This document shows positions 34,843-43,550 of a stretch of 64,000 nucleotides of DNA, one piece after another; the first letter of the stretch is position 1; every line of letters starts with the position of its first letter. The stretch is from Streptomyces djakartensis. Lineage in GTDB: Bacteria > Actinomycetota > Actinomycetes > Streptomycetales > Streptomycetaceae. The notes beneath the pieces were generated by a model that saw only the letters and a program-made list of their open reading frames with translations, had not been told where the DNA came from and searched no databases. Location of the stretch: contig NZ_BMWE01000005.1 in NCBI RefSeq assembly GCF_014651075.1, positions 124,001 to 188,000 on the forward strand, read 5' to 3'. The position numbers were made by a program, and so were the translations under genes.

Positions 34843-35753
34843 CCGAGGTGCACCGACCAATCCTGTCGGGCCGCGGGCTTGCCGTGCAGGTCGGGGACCT
34901 GCCTGAGCCACGCGGGTCGTCCTTGCTGGTTCCTCGCCGCCCTCAGGGCCTCCTCGGCGGCGATCTCCTCCCCGGAGGGGAAGCCGGTGGGCAGCCAGGC
35001 CCCGGAGGAGCGTACGCGCGCGTGGAGGTACTCCACGTAGGCCTCGCGCGCCTCGTCCGTCGTGGCGAACGCCGGGTCGTCCGCGAGCCAGGCGTCCGGG
35101 ACCTCCGCGAGGATCTTGCGCAGGAGCCGCTCCGTCACCCTGGGCGCGAGCTCAGCGTCGGCGGCCCGGACGTCGGGCCCGTAGTGACCGAGGGCGTGGT
35201 GCCGGAAGTCGTAGGCCTTGGCGGGGTCGGTGCCGTCCCAGCGGTGGTGGAAGACGAGGGCGGCACCGTGGTCGATCAGCCACAGGCGCGGGGGTGCGAC
35301 GCCGAGGGTGGGCCAGACCATCAGGTTGGAGCTGTGGATGGTGCGGTCGACGTTCACGGTCAGAGCGTCGAGCCACACGATCCGCCCCGCCTCCAGAGGA
35401 TCGACCGGGAAGGCCCGCGCCACCTCGGGCGTGAAGTCCCGGGCGCCCGGCAGGTAGTCCATGCCGAGGTTCACGCCGGCGCTGGCCGCGTGCAGCCCTC
35501 GCACCTCCTGGTGCGGTTCGTGGTCCGCGATCGCCGGATCGAAGTGCACCAGCACGAGCTCCGGGAACCGCAGCCCGAGAGCCCGGGCCAGCTCCCCCAC
35601 GATCACCTCGGCGACCAGCGCCTTGCGGCCCTGTGCGGAGCCCGTGAACTTCACGACGTAGGTGCCCAGGTCGTCGGCCTCGACGACGCCGGGGACGGAG
35701 CCGCCGGATCGCAGCGGTGCGATGTAACGGGTCGCGGTGACCTCTTTCAGCAT
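34839..35753 (-). CDS. HipA-like kinase-family protein
   Basis: A 304-residue protein similar to the HipA-like kinase family that is not associated with HipB antitoxins. It has the opening LKEVTATRYIAPLRSGGSVP, the lysine strand TYVVKFTGSAQGRKALVAEV, the catalytic-like segment LDALTVNVDRTIHSSNLMVW and a metal-site-like LWLIDHGAALVFHH. A Ser/Thr or small-molecule kinase activity is plausible. No HTH antitoxin gene precedes it. ATG 35753 matches the usual start; ATG 35789 is also open, and neither has a strong ribosome site. It overlaps the Rdx gene. Confidence 0.8.
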   Translation of the reverse strand: MLKEVTATRYIAPLRSGGSVPGVVEADDLGTYVVKFTGSAQGRKALVAEVIVGELARALGLRFPELVLVHFDPAIADHEPHQEVRGLHAASAGVNLGMDYLPGARDFTPEVARAFPVDPLEAGRIVWLDALTVNVDRTIHSSNLMVWPTLGVAPPRLWLIDHGAALVFHHRWDGTDPAKAYDFRHHALGHYGPDVRAADAELAPRVTERLLRKILAEVPDAWLADDPAFATTDEAREAYVEYLHARVRSSGAWLPTGFPSGEEIAAEEALRAARNQQGRPAWLRQVPDLHGKPAARQDWSVHLG

Positions 35754-35943
35754 TGGTGAATCGTACGGACTGGACGACGGGTCCGTCATGACACAGATCC
35801 GTCACCCGGGAGGTGACGGGAGCGACCACGTCCCCGCGTTCGCCCCCCTTTGACGACATAAGACGCCGAATCATAAACAATGGCCAAAATGCCTGGAACG
35901 TGCCTGTTGTATGGAGCATCGACACACAACGGGAGTGCAGAGC

Positions 35944-37440
35944 ATGGCCAAGGACACCACGGACGCGGGCCCGCCACCGTCCGCGAGCCTGAAGCCCGAC
36001 GCGATCGGGTTTCTGGACGCGCTGGTCATCGGGCTCAACGCGACCTCCCCCGCGTACTCCGTGGCGGCGGTCATCGGCCCGGTCGTGGCGCTGGTGGGCA
36101 TCTACGCGCCGGGGGTGATGCTCGCGTCGTTCGTGCCCATGCTGCTGATCGCGTCGGCGTTCTACTACCTCAACAAGGCCGACCAGGACTGCGGCACGAC
36201 CTTCTCGTGGGTCACCCGGGCCATGGGGCCGTGGGCGGGATGGCTCGGCGGCTGGGCCATCGCGATGACCGGTGTGCTGGTGGTCGGTTCGCTCGCGGAC
36301 GTCGCGGTGACCTTCTTCCTGCTCGCCGTCGGCCTGGACGGCTGGGCGGACGACGACGTCGTACGCCAGGTGCTCACGGTGCTGCTCGTCCTGGTGATGA
36401 CGGCCGTCTGTGTGATCGGCACGGAGCTGTCGGCGAAGGTGCAGAACGTCCTCATCCTTGCGCAGGTGATCTGTCTGCTCGTCTTCGCCGTGGTGGCGCT
36501 CTACCGGGTGTACGCCGGCACCGGCACCCTCGACTCCGTCGAACCGAGGCTCGGCTGGCTGGACCCGTTCGGCGCCGGCGGTGCCCCCCTGACCGCGTCC
36601 TTGCTGCTCGGCGTGTTCGTCTACTGGGGCTGGGAGTCCGCGGTCAACCTCACCGAGGAGGTCGAGGACTCCGCGACCGCCCCCGGCAAGGCGGCCGTGT
36701 GGTCGACGGTGCTGCTGCTGGTGACCTACGTCGCGGTCGCCTTCGCGGTCGTGGCCTACGCCGGAACCGGCTACCTCGCCGAGAACGCGGCCGAGGAGGA
36801 GTTCGTCTTCGCGCTGCTCGCCGAAGAGGCGATGGGCGGCTGGGACTGGGTCGTGCTGCTGGCCGTCTCCACGTCCGCGCTCGCCTCCACGCAGACGACG
36901 ATCATCCCGGCGTCCCGCACCGGCCTGTCGATGGCACGCCGGCACGCGCTGCCCGCGCGGTTCGGCCGCATCCATCCGCGGTTCCGCACCCCCGACGTGA
37001 GCACCTGGTGGGTCGCCGGCATCGCCATCGTCTGGTATCTCGTCCTCTTCCGCATCAGCGAGAACGCCCTCTTCGACTCCCTTACCGCGCTGTCCCTGCT
37101 GATCGCGTTCTACTACGCGCTCACCGGCATCGCGTGCGCGGTCTACTACCGCCACCGACTGACCCGAAGCGTCCGCGACTTCTTCCTGATCGGCCTCGGC
37201 CCGCTGGTCGGTGCCGGACTGCTGACCTGGCTGCTCGTGGAGTCCGTGTCGGACATGGCCGATCCCGCCAACTCCTACAGCGGCGCGTCCTGGCTCGGGC
37301 TCGGTCCCCCGCTCGTCATCGGCATCGGCATCACCGTCACGGGGGTGGTCCTCATGGTCGTGTGGCGGCTGACGGCCCCCGCGTTCTGGTCGGAACGCCC
37401 CGGCACGGCCGACGCCGACCTCGCTCACCGCGACTCTTGA
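35944..37440 (+). CDS. APC-family amino acid/polyamine permease
   Basis: A 498-residue integral membrane transporter with about 12 predicted spans. The first APC signature is IGFLDALVIGLNATSPAYSV, with later family blocks FSWVTRAMGPWAGWLGGWAI, FVYWGWESAVNLTEEVEDSA and TTIIPASRTGLSMARRHALP. It probably imports an amino acid or amine by proton symport; the substrate is unknown. ATG 35944 was selected because GGAG lies eight bases upstream. Divergent from the HipA-like gene and convergent with the ferredoxin gene. Confidence 0.94.
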   Translation: MAKDTTDAGPPPSASLKPDAIGFLDALVIGLNATSPAYSVAAVIGPVVALVGIYAPGVMLASFVPMLLIASAFYYLNKADQDCGTTFSWVTRAMGPWAGWLGGWAIAMTGVLVVGSLADVAVTFFLLAVGLDGWADDDVVRQVLTVLLVLVMTAVCVIGTELSAKVQNVLILAQVICLLVFAVVALYRVYAGTGTLDSVEPRLGWLDPFGAGGAPLTASLLLGVFVYWGWESAVNLTEEVEDSATAPGKAAVWSTVLLLVTYVAVAFAVVAYAGTGYLAENAAEEEFVFALLAEEAMGGWDWVVLLAVSTSALASTQTTIIPASRTGLSMARRHALPARFGRIHPRFRTPDVSTWWVAGIAIVWYLVLFRISENALFDSLTALSLLIAFYYALTGIACAVYYRHRLTRSVRDFFLIGLGPLVGAGLLTWLLVESVSDMADPANSYSGASWLGLGPPLVIGIGITVTGVVLMVVWRLTAPAFWSERPGTADADLAHRDS

Positions 37441-37468
37441 ATCGCCCGTGCGCTCGGCGCCGGCGCCG

Positions 37469-37840
37469 TCATGAGCCGTTCGAACGTCGCCTCGTGAGCG
37501 GCGTGAAGACGTACAGGTCGAGGATCTCGGGCCGTGGCGCGACACCGGGGCCGCCCTCTCGCACCCAGGAGACGACGTCCTCGGTGGCGGCGGGGTCGTT
37601 GACCAGGCCCAGCCACACCGGCCGCGCACCGGCGGCCCGCCCCTCGGCGGACGGCTGGACGACGATGACATTGGCCTGGTCGCAGACGTCGAGACAGTCC
37701 GAGACGCGCACGGGAGCAGCGGCGCGCAGGCGCTCGGTCTGGGCGGCGTGATCGACGCCGGTCACCTTCCGGCTGCCGCAGCAGCAGTCCCGGCAGACGA
37801 CGATGCGGCAGGGAGCCCCTCCGGCCGGCCTCGCGGACAC
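37469..37840 (-). CDS. Thioredoxin-like [2Fe-2S] ferredoxin domain protein under a cobalamin riboswitch
   Basis: A 123-residue protein. After VSARPAGGAPCRIVVCRDCC the cysteine cluster C-R-D-C-C-C-G-S and the later C-L-D-V-C (SDCLDVCDQANVIVVQPS) fit the thioredoxin-fold [2Fe-2S] ferredoxins related to the NuoE/CbiW types. It would act in electron transfer or metal handling in the cytoplasm. GTG start with GAGGAAGG six bases upstream. The long 5' leader is a cobalamin riboswitch, so expression should fall when B12 is plentiful. This suggests a role in cobalamin or cobalt metabolism or in a B12-independent alternative pathway. Convergent with the permease. Confidence 0.82.
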   Translation of the reverse strand: MSARPAGGAPCRIVVCRDCCCGSRKVTGVDHAAQTERLRAAAPVRVSDCLDVCDQANVIVVQPSAEGRAAGARPVWLGLVNDPAATEDVVSWVREGGPGVAPRPEILDLYVFTPLTRRRSNGS

Positions 37841-37887
37841 GCCGCACCTTCCTCTCTCCGGGGAGATCCGCCCCGGTGGTTCGTCGA

Positions 37888-38060
37888 GGAGGCGACCGCG
37901 TGAGTCTCCTGGCTCTCGGTTCCGATGCCGGCTCCCGGCCTCCCGCACGTGCGCGGGCAGTGGCCTGCCGGGAGCGGCTCACCGATCACAGTGGCGGGAC
38001 CGCGCCGGATTCACACCGGCTTCCTCGTTCCGCCGTCGCCTTGTCTCCGGTCATCATTCC
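37888..38060 (-). ncRNA. Cobalamin (AdoCbl) riboswitch
   Basis: Reading the minus strand, the conserved core appears in order: GGAAGCCGGTGTGAATCC (5' side complements about 38007-38024), the GTCCCGCCACTGTGATC B12 box (about 37983-37999), variable paired arms and the 3' element AGCCAGGAGACTC near 37902-37914. The element ends about 45 bases before the ferredoxin GTG, a distance suited to control of translation initiation. Boundaries are approximate. Confidence 0.9.
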
Positions 38061-38132
38061 ATGCGGTCGGAAAGGCGTTCGGTCCGGCCGGTGGGCTCGC
38101 ATACGGTGAGATCCGTGGGGCGCTGGACCGGG

Positions 38133-38693
38133 ATGGGGGAGTTCCGTGCCGCGCCTGGGTGCGTCTCGGTGCCGGTGAAGGCGTCGGGGTGCCGGTGGGA
38201 GCAGCGGTTCACCGTCCGGACGGCCGACCCGCACCGCGGGGAGCGGAACTCCTCACCGGAAGCGGAGTCGGCGCTGCCGTCCGGGGAGCGCCGGCAGGTG
38301 ACGTTCCTGCGCGCTGATCCGGTGGTGTCGGAGCTGGAGCCGGGCGAGAAGGCCGTGGGCGTGATCTGGCAGGGGCAGGTCGTCGAGGTGCGGGACGACG
38401 GCGGACGGCGGCAGCGGACGTCCGACTCGCCCGTGGGGTGGCCCGAGGACCGCCTCGGCGGCGCGATGATCCGCCTCTCGTTCGGCCTGCCCGCGCTCAT
38501 CGGTGGCGCCTGGCCGCTGTTCGCGCGGGGCGACCGGCGTCATGGGAGGGCGGCCTCGGTGGTGCGGGGGCACGGCGTCGGCATGGCCGGCGCGGCCGTG
38601 CTGACGCTCTGGGCACAGTCCGCCGGCGACTGGGCGCTCTGGTCGGTCCCGGCGGTGTGGGGGCCGCTCGCGCTGCTCGCCCTGCGTCCATGA
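38133..38693 (+). CDS. Small membrane-associated hypothetical protein
   Basis: A possible 186-residue protein. The N-terminal 85 residues are polar and include EPGEKAVGVIWQGQVVEVRD, reminiscent of the extracytoplasmic part of DUF3592-like membrane proteins. Two or three hydrophobic stretches follow (IRLSFGLPALIGGAWPLFA, VGMAGAAVLTLWAQ, LWSVPAVWGPLALLAL). GTG codons at 38106 and 38115 are alternative starts; no convincing ribosome site is present, so start and existence are uncertain. Divergent from the riboswitch. Confidence 0.5.
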   Translation: MGEFRAAPGCVSVPVKASGCRWEQRFTVRTADPHRGERNSSPEAESALPSGERRQVTFLRADPVVSELEPGEKAVGVIWQGQVVEVRDDGGRRQRTSDSPVGWPEDRLGGAMIRLSFGLPALIGGAWPLFARGDRRHGRAASVVRGHGVGMAGAAVLTLWAQSAGDWALWSVPAVWGPLALLALRP

Positions 38694-38787
38694 CGGCGTC
38701 CGTCGTCGCCGCTCTCCGGGGGGACCTGGACGACGATGTCCCGCCCGGGCCGGGGCCGGACACGGCGGCAACGGCAACAGGTCCGGG

Positions 38788-39951
38788 TCACTCCTGAGCC
38801 CGGACGGCGTCGCACCGTGCGGTGCGGCCGCATTCGGCGGACCGGGCCCGGAGGGGAACGCCGTTGGCGCGAAGTACCTCGCGGACGTCGAGGATCAGGG
38901 GGAAGACCTCGTGGTTGCGGTCCTCGCCCTGCTCGTCCCAGGCCCGCTGCTCGGCTTCCACGGCCATGCGGTCCTCGGCGAACACGCGCTCGGTGAAACG
39001 CCGGATGAACGGCCAGGCCAGCTGGAGCAGACCGGGGATCCCGGGCTTCTCGATCATGAGCAGGCCGTAGGCGTGGCAGGTGCGCTGCTCGGCGTCCTCG
39101 GGTACGTAAGCGGCCCAGAGGCGGAAGGCCGGGCGGTCGGCGTTCTCCGGGACCAGGTCGAGGGTCTGGTACGGGTACTCGGTGCGGATGGTCATGACGT
39201 CGGCGGTGCCGCCGCCCAGGCCCTCGGCGGCCAGCAGGCCGGCGCTGCGGTTCCGCTTCCCGCCCGAGTGCGTGAACAGGTACCTGGCCTCCACCGACCG
39301 CTCGTCGGCCTGGTATCCCAGCAGTCGGGGGTGGAGCCTGCCGACGACGCCGCGGTGGAGGAACTGGTGGTTCATGTCGAGGAGGTTCTCGTGCATGAAC
39401 GAGTAGTGGCAGCGCACGGTCCGGGAGTACGTCATCGTCCGGTACCGCGGTGAGCCGAAGTCCGGCAGTTCGGGCAGGGGCGTGGCCGCCGCCCGCAGCG
39501 GGTCGCCCGGGAAGACGAACACCAGGCCGTACGCCTCGCGGACGGGGTAGCCGCGCACGCCGCGGGGTGGGCGGCGGTCGCCTTTCGCCAGGTACGGGAT
39601 CTGCGAGATGCGGCCGTCACCGCGGTAGGCCCAGGCGTGGTAGCGGCAGCGGAGGGTCTCGCCCTCCACGACTCCCATGCTCAGCGGGACCTGCCGGTGG
39701 GCGCAGCGGTCCTCCAGGGCGTGGACCTCGCCGCTGCTGCCGCGGAAGAGGGCGATGCGTTCGCCGGCGAACGCGGTCGCCGTCACCTGCTCACGCCGCA
39801 CCCGCCGGGACAGGGCGACCGGGTACCAGTGGTCGGGGTTCGCACCCACCCTCCGGAGGTCGGCCCTGGCGGAAGCCGGCTCGCCGGAGGCCGGGCTCTG
39901 ATCGTTTCCGGCCTGGGTGGCGGGGGTGGTGGCCCGGTCGGTCTCGGTCAT
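38788..39951 (-). CDS. Rieske [2Fe-2S] aromatic ring-hydroxylating-type oxygenase
   Basis: A 387-residue oxygenase component. Rieske ligands Cys83, His85, Cys102 and His105 are in DRCAHRQVPLSMG and RCRYHAWAYRG. The catalytic domain has the mononuclear-iron region SFMHENLLDMNHQFLHRG with His195 and His199 as probable ligands. The layout resembles pheophorbide/chlorophyllide-oxygenase-like and other cholesterol- or natural-product-tailoring Rieske enzymes. No reductase gene is adjacent. GAGGAG AGGT precedes ATG 39951. It is encoded downstream of one siderophore synthetase (404-bp gap) on the same strand, so it could tailor the siderophore, but that is inference. Confidence 0.88.
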   Translation of the reverse strand: MTETDRATTPATQAGNDQSPASGEPASARADLRRVGANPDHWYPVALSRRVRREQVTATAFAGERIALFRGSSGEVHALEDRCAHRQVPLSMGVVEGETLRCRYHAWAYRGDGRISQIPYLAKGDRRPPRGVRGYPVREAYGLVFVFPGDPLRAAATPLPELPDFGSPRYRTMTYSRTVRCHYSFMHENLLDMNHQFLHRGVVGRLHPRLLGYQADERSVEARYLFTHSGGKRNRSAGLLAAEGLGGGTADVMTIRTEYPYQTLDLVPENADRPAFRLWAAYVPEDAEQRTCHAYGLLMIEKPGIPGLLQLAWPFIRRFTERVFAEDRMAVEAEQRAWDEQGEDRNHEVFPLILDVREVLRANGVPLRARSAECGRTARCDAVRAQE

Positions 39952-40355
39952 ACCTCTCCTCGCAGCAGGCACGGCACGCACAGCCACCCGGCCGAGCCGG
40001 GACCGGCACGGCCCGCCCGTCACGGCGGACACTCCTCGGCACCCTCACCCTGACCGCCGCCCGCCGTCGGCGCCCTGCCGGAGAGTCCGGACGGGTGAGC
40101 GGCCGCCGCCCGGCCGGCGGCCCGCACGAGCCGCCTCGGCGGCGGACTGCCCGGCATCCCGGCCGCATCCACGGAACAGAGCGACCCGAACCCGCGTGGT
40201 TACACCGCTAGGGACGCGCACCGCACCACGGCCGACCCCCACGAAACAGAGCCACCCGACCTCGCACGGACCGCGAAGCGACGGACGCGCGCATCGGCAT
40301 CCCGGCCGCGGAACGCGGGACAGGGCCGCCCGGGGGCGCGGGCGGTGCCGGCGGT
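39952..40355. other. 404-bp intergenic region with imperfect 70-bp-spaced repeat
   Basis: No gene found. A 19-base unit, ACGGAACAGAGCGACCCGA at 40171 and ACGAAACAGAGCCACCCGA at 40241 (two mismatches), is repeated exactly 70 bp apart. CGGCATCCCGGCCGC also occurs twice, near 40153 and 40301. Likely remnants of duplication; no promoter element is recognisable. Confidence 0.45.
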
Positions 40356-41903
40356 CTACGCGTCGCGCAGCGGGTTGGGCAGCGGCAGGTAGCGGGCGTC
40401 CGCGCCGTTCGCGTTCGTCCAGCGGAGCAGCAGGTTGGTCTTGCCCGGGAGGGTGGGTGAGGCGAGCAGCGCGGGGATCTCGGGGAGGCCGTGACGGGCG
40501 AGTTCGCGGCGGGCGGCGGGCCACGGGTCGAAGCCGGGGTGGCGTTCGGTGAGGGCGCCGGCGATCTCCATGAGGTGGTTGACGACCAGGCAGTACACGA
40601 GCCGCTCCCAGCCGGCTTCCCGCGACACCTCCGGCAGCAGCTTGACGCCCTCGGCGTCCCGGTACAGCGTCTGCACGGGTATGCCGGCGGCGTCCACGGC
40701 GACCAGGGTGTTCTGCAGATGGGCCTCGACGACGACGCCGTGCCCGGCGAAGGCCTCCAGCACCGGGGGCACGGCCTGCGCGAGATACGCCTGCCACCAG
40801 GCGGCGGGATCGGGGGCACGGTCGAGGGGACTGCCGTCGAAGCCCTCGACGAGCCCGGCGGCGAGCAGCGGGGTCGCGCCGGGCAGGAGGCGCCCGCCGA
40901 AGCCGTCGCGGACGAGGACGGCCAGGGCCTCGAAGGCGAAGTCGGCGGTGCGGTAGCCGCGGTCGCTGAGCCAGGCCGAGCGGCCGTCGCACGTGTCGAA
41001 GGCGGCGCCCACGGCCGCGTCGGTCCGGCGCAGCGCGAGCAGGTCGTGGCGCCACAGCCGGCGGATGTCGTTGGTGATGCGCACGTCCAGGCTGAACTTG
41101 AGGAAGAGGTCCTGGTCGGGCGCGTAGAGCGTGCGGATCGCGGCCGTCGGCCAGGCCTCGCAGGCGGTCGTTCCGAGCCGGACGAGTCTGCCGTCCGCGA
41201 AGGCGGCGGCGAGCTCCTGGCCGGCCAGGTCGAGCTGCCAGGGGTGGGCGGGCAGCAGCCGGTAGCCGGGCGGGGCCGCGCCGAGGGCGTCGAGGGCGGA
41301 GGTGTCGCCCTCCTCTACGACGGTGTCCTCCCGCAGTCCGAGCAGGGTCAGCGGGAACCGGGCGTACGCCTCGGGCGCGTACGGCAGCCAGCCGGCGGCG
41401 GGCCCGCCCCCGCGCGCCTTGGGGGCGGGGTGATGGGTGTGGCCGGTGAGGAGGCACTGCTCGGAACGCCGGTAGGGGTCCTCGGGCGGGGCCTTCCCCG
41501 CGCGGGCGGCGAGCAGCGCGGCCACGGCGTCCCGGCTGTCGATCATCTCGGCGGGCAGTTCGTGGTTGGACAGCCCGGTGTGCCGGCGGAGCTCCTCGGC
41601 GACGAGTTTGACCAGTTCCGTGTGGCCGACGGGGCGCCAGCGGCCCGCGACGCGGAGTTCGGGTCCGGCGGGACGCCGCGTGCCGCGCACGCGCAGCAGG
41701 CGGTCTCCGCCGGGCAGCCGGTAGATCCGGTACCGGCCCTCCCGACGCACCGGCCGGGCCACCTCCCGCAGCAGACAGTTCAGCAGCGGCACGGCGGCGT
41801 ACGCGTCGGCGGCGTACGCGTCGGCGGCGCAGCCGTCGGCTGTGATGTCGCCGTGGCCGGAGTCACCGTCGGCGGGCGGGGGCATGAGGTCCACGCGATC
41901 CAC
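40356..41903 (-). CDS. IucA/IucC-family NIS siderophore synthetase
   Basis: A 515-residue NRPS-independent siderophore synthetase, which adenylates a carboxylate (often citrate or succinate derived) and condenses it with an amine. Family motifs: LLPAHPWQLDLAGQEL, the ATP-site region FLKFSLDVRITNDIRRLW, VVVEAHLQNTLVAVDAAGIP, the FhuF-like C-terminal part and the closing KTNLLLRWTNANG. There is an exact in-frame doubling of A-D-A-Y-A near residue 28. GTG start with AGGGA five bases upstream. Divergent from a second synthetase with 106 bp between their starts; the two probably act in sequence on one siderophore. Confidence 0.93.
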   Translation of the reverse strand: MDRVDLMPPPADGDSGHGDITADGCAADAYAADAYAAVPLLNCLLREVARPVRREGRYRIYRLPGGDRLLRVRGTRRPAGPELRVAGRWRPVGHTELVKLVAEELRRHTGLSNHELPAEMIDSRDAVAALLAARAGKAPPEDPYRRSEQCLLTGHTHHPAPKARGGGPAAGWLPYAPEAYARFPLTLLGLREDTVVEEGDTSALDALGAAPPGYRLLPAHPWQLDLAGQELAAAFADGRLVRLGTTACEAWPTAAIRTLYAPDQDLFLKFSLDVRITNDIRRLWRHDLLALRRTDAAVGAAFDTCDGRSAWLSDRGYRTADFAFEALAVLVRDGFGGRLLPGATPLLAAGLVEGFDGSPLDRAPDPAAWWQAYLAQAVPPVLEAFAGHGVVVEAHLQNTLVAVDAAGIPVQTLYRDAEGVKLLPEVSREAGWERLVYCLVVNHLMEIAGALTERHPGFDPWPAARRELARHGLPEIPALLASPTLPGKTNLLLRWTNANGADARYLPLPNPLRDA

Positions 41904-42009
41904 TCGTTCCCTGTGTTCCCTGCGGTCCGTGAGGACCTCCGGGCGGAGATGATCAGTATGTATGCGTCATCCCGTCGTGACGCCCTATTCGTACCCGAGG
42001 AGCCCGCTC

Positions 42010-43506
42010 GTGCACCGTTCCCCCACCGCCGAGGCCGAGATCGCCGACGAGCTGGCCGTCGTGCGGCCCGGTCTTCTGCCCCGGTACGAGGCAGAACTGC
42101 CCGGTGCCCGGGCGGCCGTACTGTCCCGGCTGTGGCGCGGTATCGCCCACGATCCGCTGCCCTGGGTCGCCCGCAGGGACCTGGGCCGGGACGGCCTGTC
42201 CCTGCGTCTGTCCGACGGCCGGCGGCTGCACGGCCCGCGGCCGGATCCGTACGCGACCGGCGCGTGCGTCACCGTCGTACGGCTCGGCGAGGCGGAGTAC
42301 GACGATCCGGCTCGGCTGGTGACCGATCTCGCCGTACCGCACTCCGCGTCCTTCGCCGCCGAAGTGGGCCACAGCGTCGCCTCGTTGGCGCTGTCGAGGG
42401 CGGCGCAGGAGGGGCGCCGCCCGGACGAGTGGCCGGAGAGCGACTGGGGGTGGGAGCAGCGGATCGTCGACGGGCATCCGTTCCACCCGGCGTGCCGCTC
42501 CCGGCCCGGTTTCTCGGTGGCCGAGCAGTTCGCCTACGGGCCCGAGCACCGGCCGGTCGTGGAGCTCGGGCTGGTGCCGGTGCGGGCGGAGGAGTGCTTG
42601 GTGACCGGTGCGTGGCCGCGGGAGCTGCGGGACGGGGAGCGGGTGGTGCTGCCGGTGCATCCGTGGCAGGCGGCGCATGTGCTGAAGCGGGCGTGCGAGG
42701 AGCGGCTGACCGCGCATCCCCTGATGTCCCTGCGGACGCTCGCCCTGCCCGGCGGGCCGCACGTCAAGACGGCGCTCAGCGCCCGGCTGACGTCGTCGGT
42801 GCGGGACATCTCGCTGCCCTCGGTCGCCGCGTCCGCCGTGCTGTCGGACTTCGCCGAGGCGCCGGCGGCGCGCTTGGACGGACTGCTGCACATGACCCGC
42901 ACGCTGGGCGCGGCGGCGGCCGGTTCCCCGGACCTCGCGGCCGTGCTGCGGGAGTCGCCGCGGGCGTACGCGGCGAGCGGCGAACGTGTCCTGCCGGTGG
43001 CGGCGCTCGCCACCACCTCGCTCCCCCGCTCGCCTGGCTGGCTGGCGGCCTTCGCGCGGCTCGCCCTGACCGTCGGGCTGCGGATGCTGGAGCTGGGTGT
43101 GGCCCTGGAGGCGCACGGTCAGAACCTGCTGGTGGTCCTCTCGCCGGCGGGTGATCCGCTGCGGCTGGTCTACCGGGACCTGGCCGACATCCGGGTCAGC
43201 CCGGCCCGCCTCACCCGGCACGGCATCACGGTGCCGGACCTGCCCGCCCGCATGGTCACGGACGACCAACGCGCGCTCCGGCGCAAGCTGTTCGGCTCCC
43301 TGGTGGCGGGCGCGCTGGCCGGCACGGCCGGGTCGGGGGCGGCCCTCGCCCAGGCGCTGGAGGCGGCCCTGCGGGATCTGCCGCGCACCCCGGACCTCGC
43401 GGCGCTGCGCGCCGGCCCGCTGCCCACGAAGGCGCTCACGCTGATGCGGCTCTCCCCGCGGACGGCCGGGGACCAGTGGGCGGAGCTGCCCAATCCCCTC
43501 GTCTGA
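42010..43506 (+). CDS. IucA/IucC-family NIS siderophore synthetase (second, divergent)
   Basis: A 498-residue NIS synthetase. Motifs: VVLPVHPWQAAHVLKRACEE, the KTALSARLTSSVRDIS ATP-binding region, LEAHGQNLLVVLSPAGDPLR, LVYRDLADIRVSP and the terminal LPTKALTLMRLSPRT. It is distinct from the divergent synthetase (well below half identical by eye), as expected for enzymes catalysing different condensation steps. GTG 42010 is preferred because GAGGAG lies seven bases upstream; an ATG at 41962 gives 16 more residues without a ribosome site. No exporter, decarboxylase or lysine/ornithine monooxygenase is present in the window, so substrates are unknown. Confidence 0.93.
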   Translation: MHRSPTAEAEIADELAVVRPGLLPRYEAELPGARAAVLSRLWRGIAHDPLPWVARRDLGRDGLSLRLSDGRRLHGPRPDPYATGACVTVVRLGEAEYDDPARLVTDLAVPHSASFAAEVGHSVASLALSRAAQEGRRPDEWPESDWGWEQRIVDGHPFHPACRSRPGFSVAEQFAYGPEHRPVVELGLVPVRAEECLVTGAWPRELRDGERVVLPVHPWQAAHVLKRACEERLTAHPLMSLRTLALPGGPHVKTALSARLTSSVRDISLPSVAASAVLSDFAEAPAARLDGLLHMTRTLGAAAAGSPDLAAVLRESPRAYAASGERVLPVAALATTSLPRSPGWLAAFARLALTVGLRMLELGVALEAHGQNLLVVLSPAGDPLRLVYRDLADIRVSPARLTRHGITVPDLPARMVTDDQRALRRKLFGSLVAGALAGTAGSGAALAQALEAALRDLPRTPDLAALRAGPLPTKALTLMRLSPRTAGDQWAELPNPLV

Positions 43507-43550
43507 GCCTCGTTTTGGAGCAGGGAACCGGCGATCAATAGGATCCGCCG

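Noticed and set aside
34839..35753. HipA-like gene considered as a HipBA toxin-antitoxin module
   Set aside because: There is no HipB-type HTH gene next to it and the sequence belongs to the antitoxin-free HipA-like family.
41904..42009. Search for an iron box (DmdR/IdeR type) between the siderophore synthetases
   Set aside because: No sequence close to the TTAGGTTAGGCTCACCTAA-type consensus was seen.
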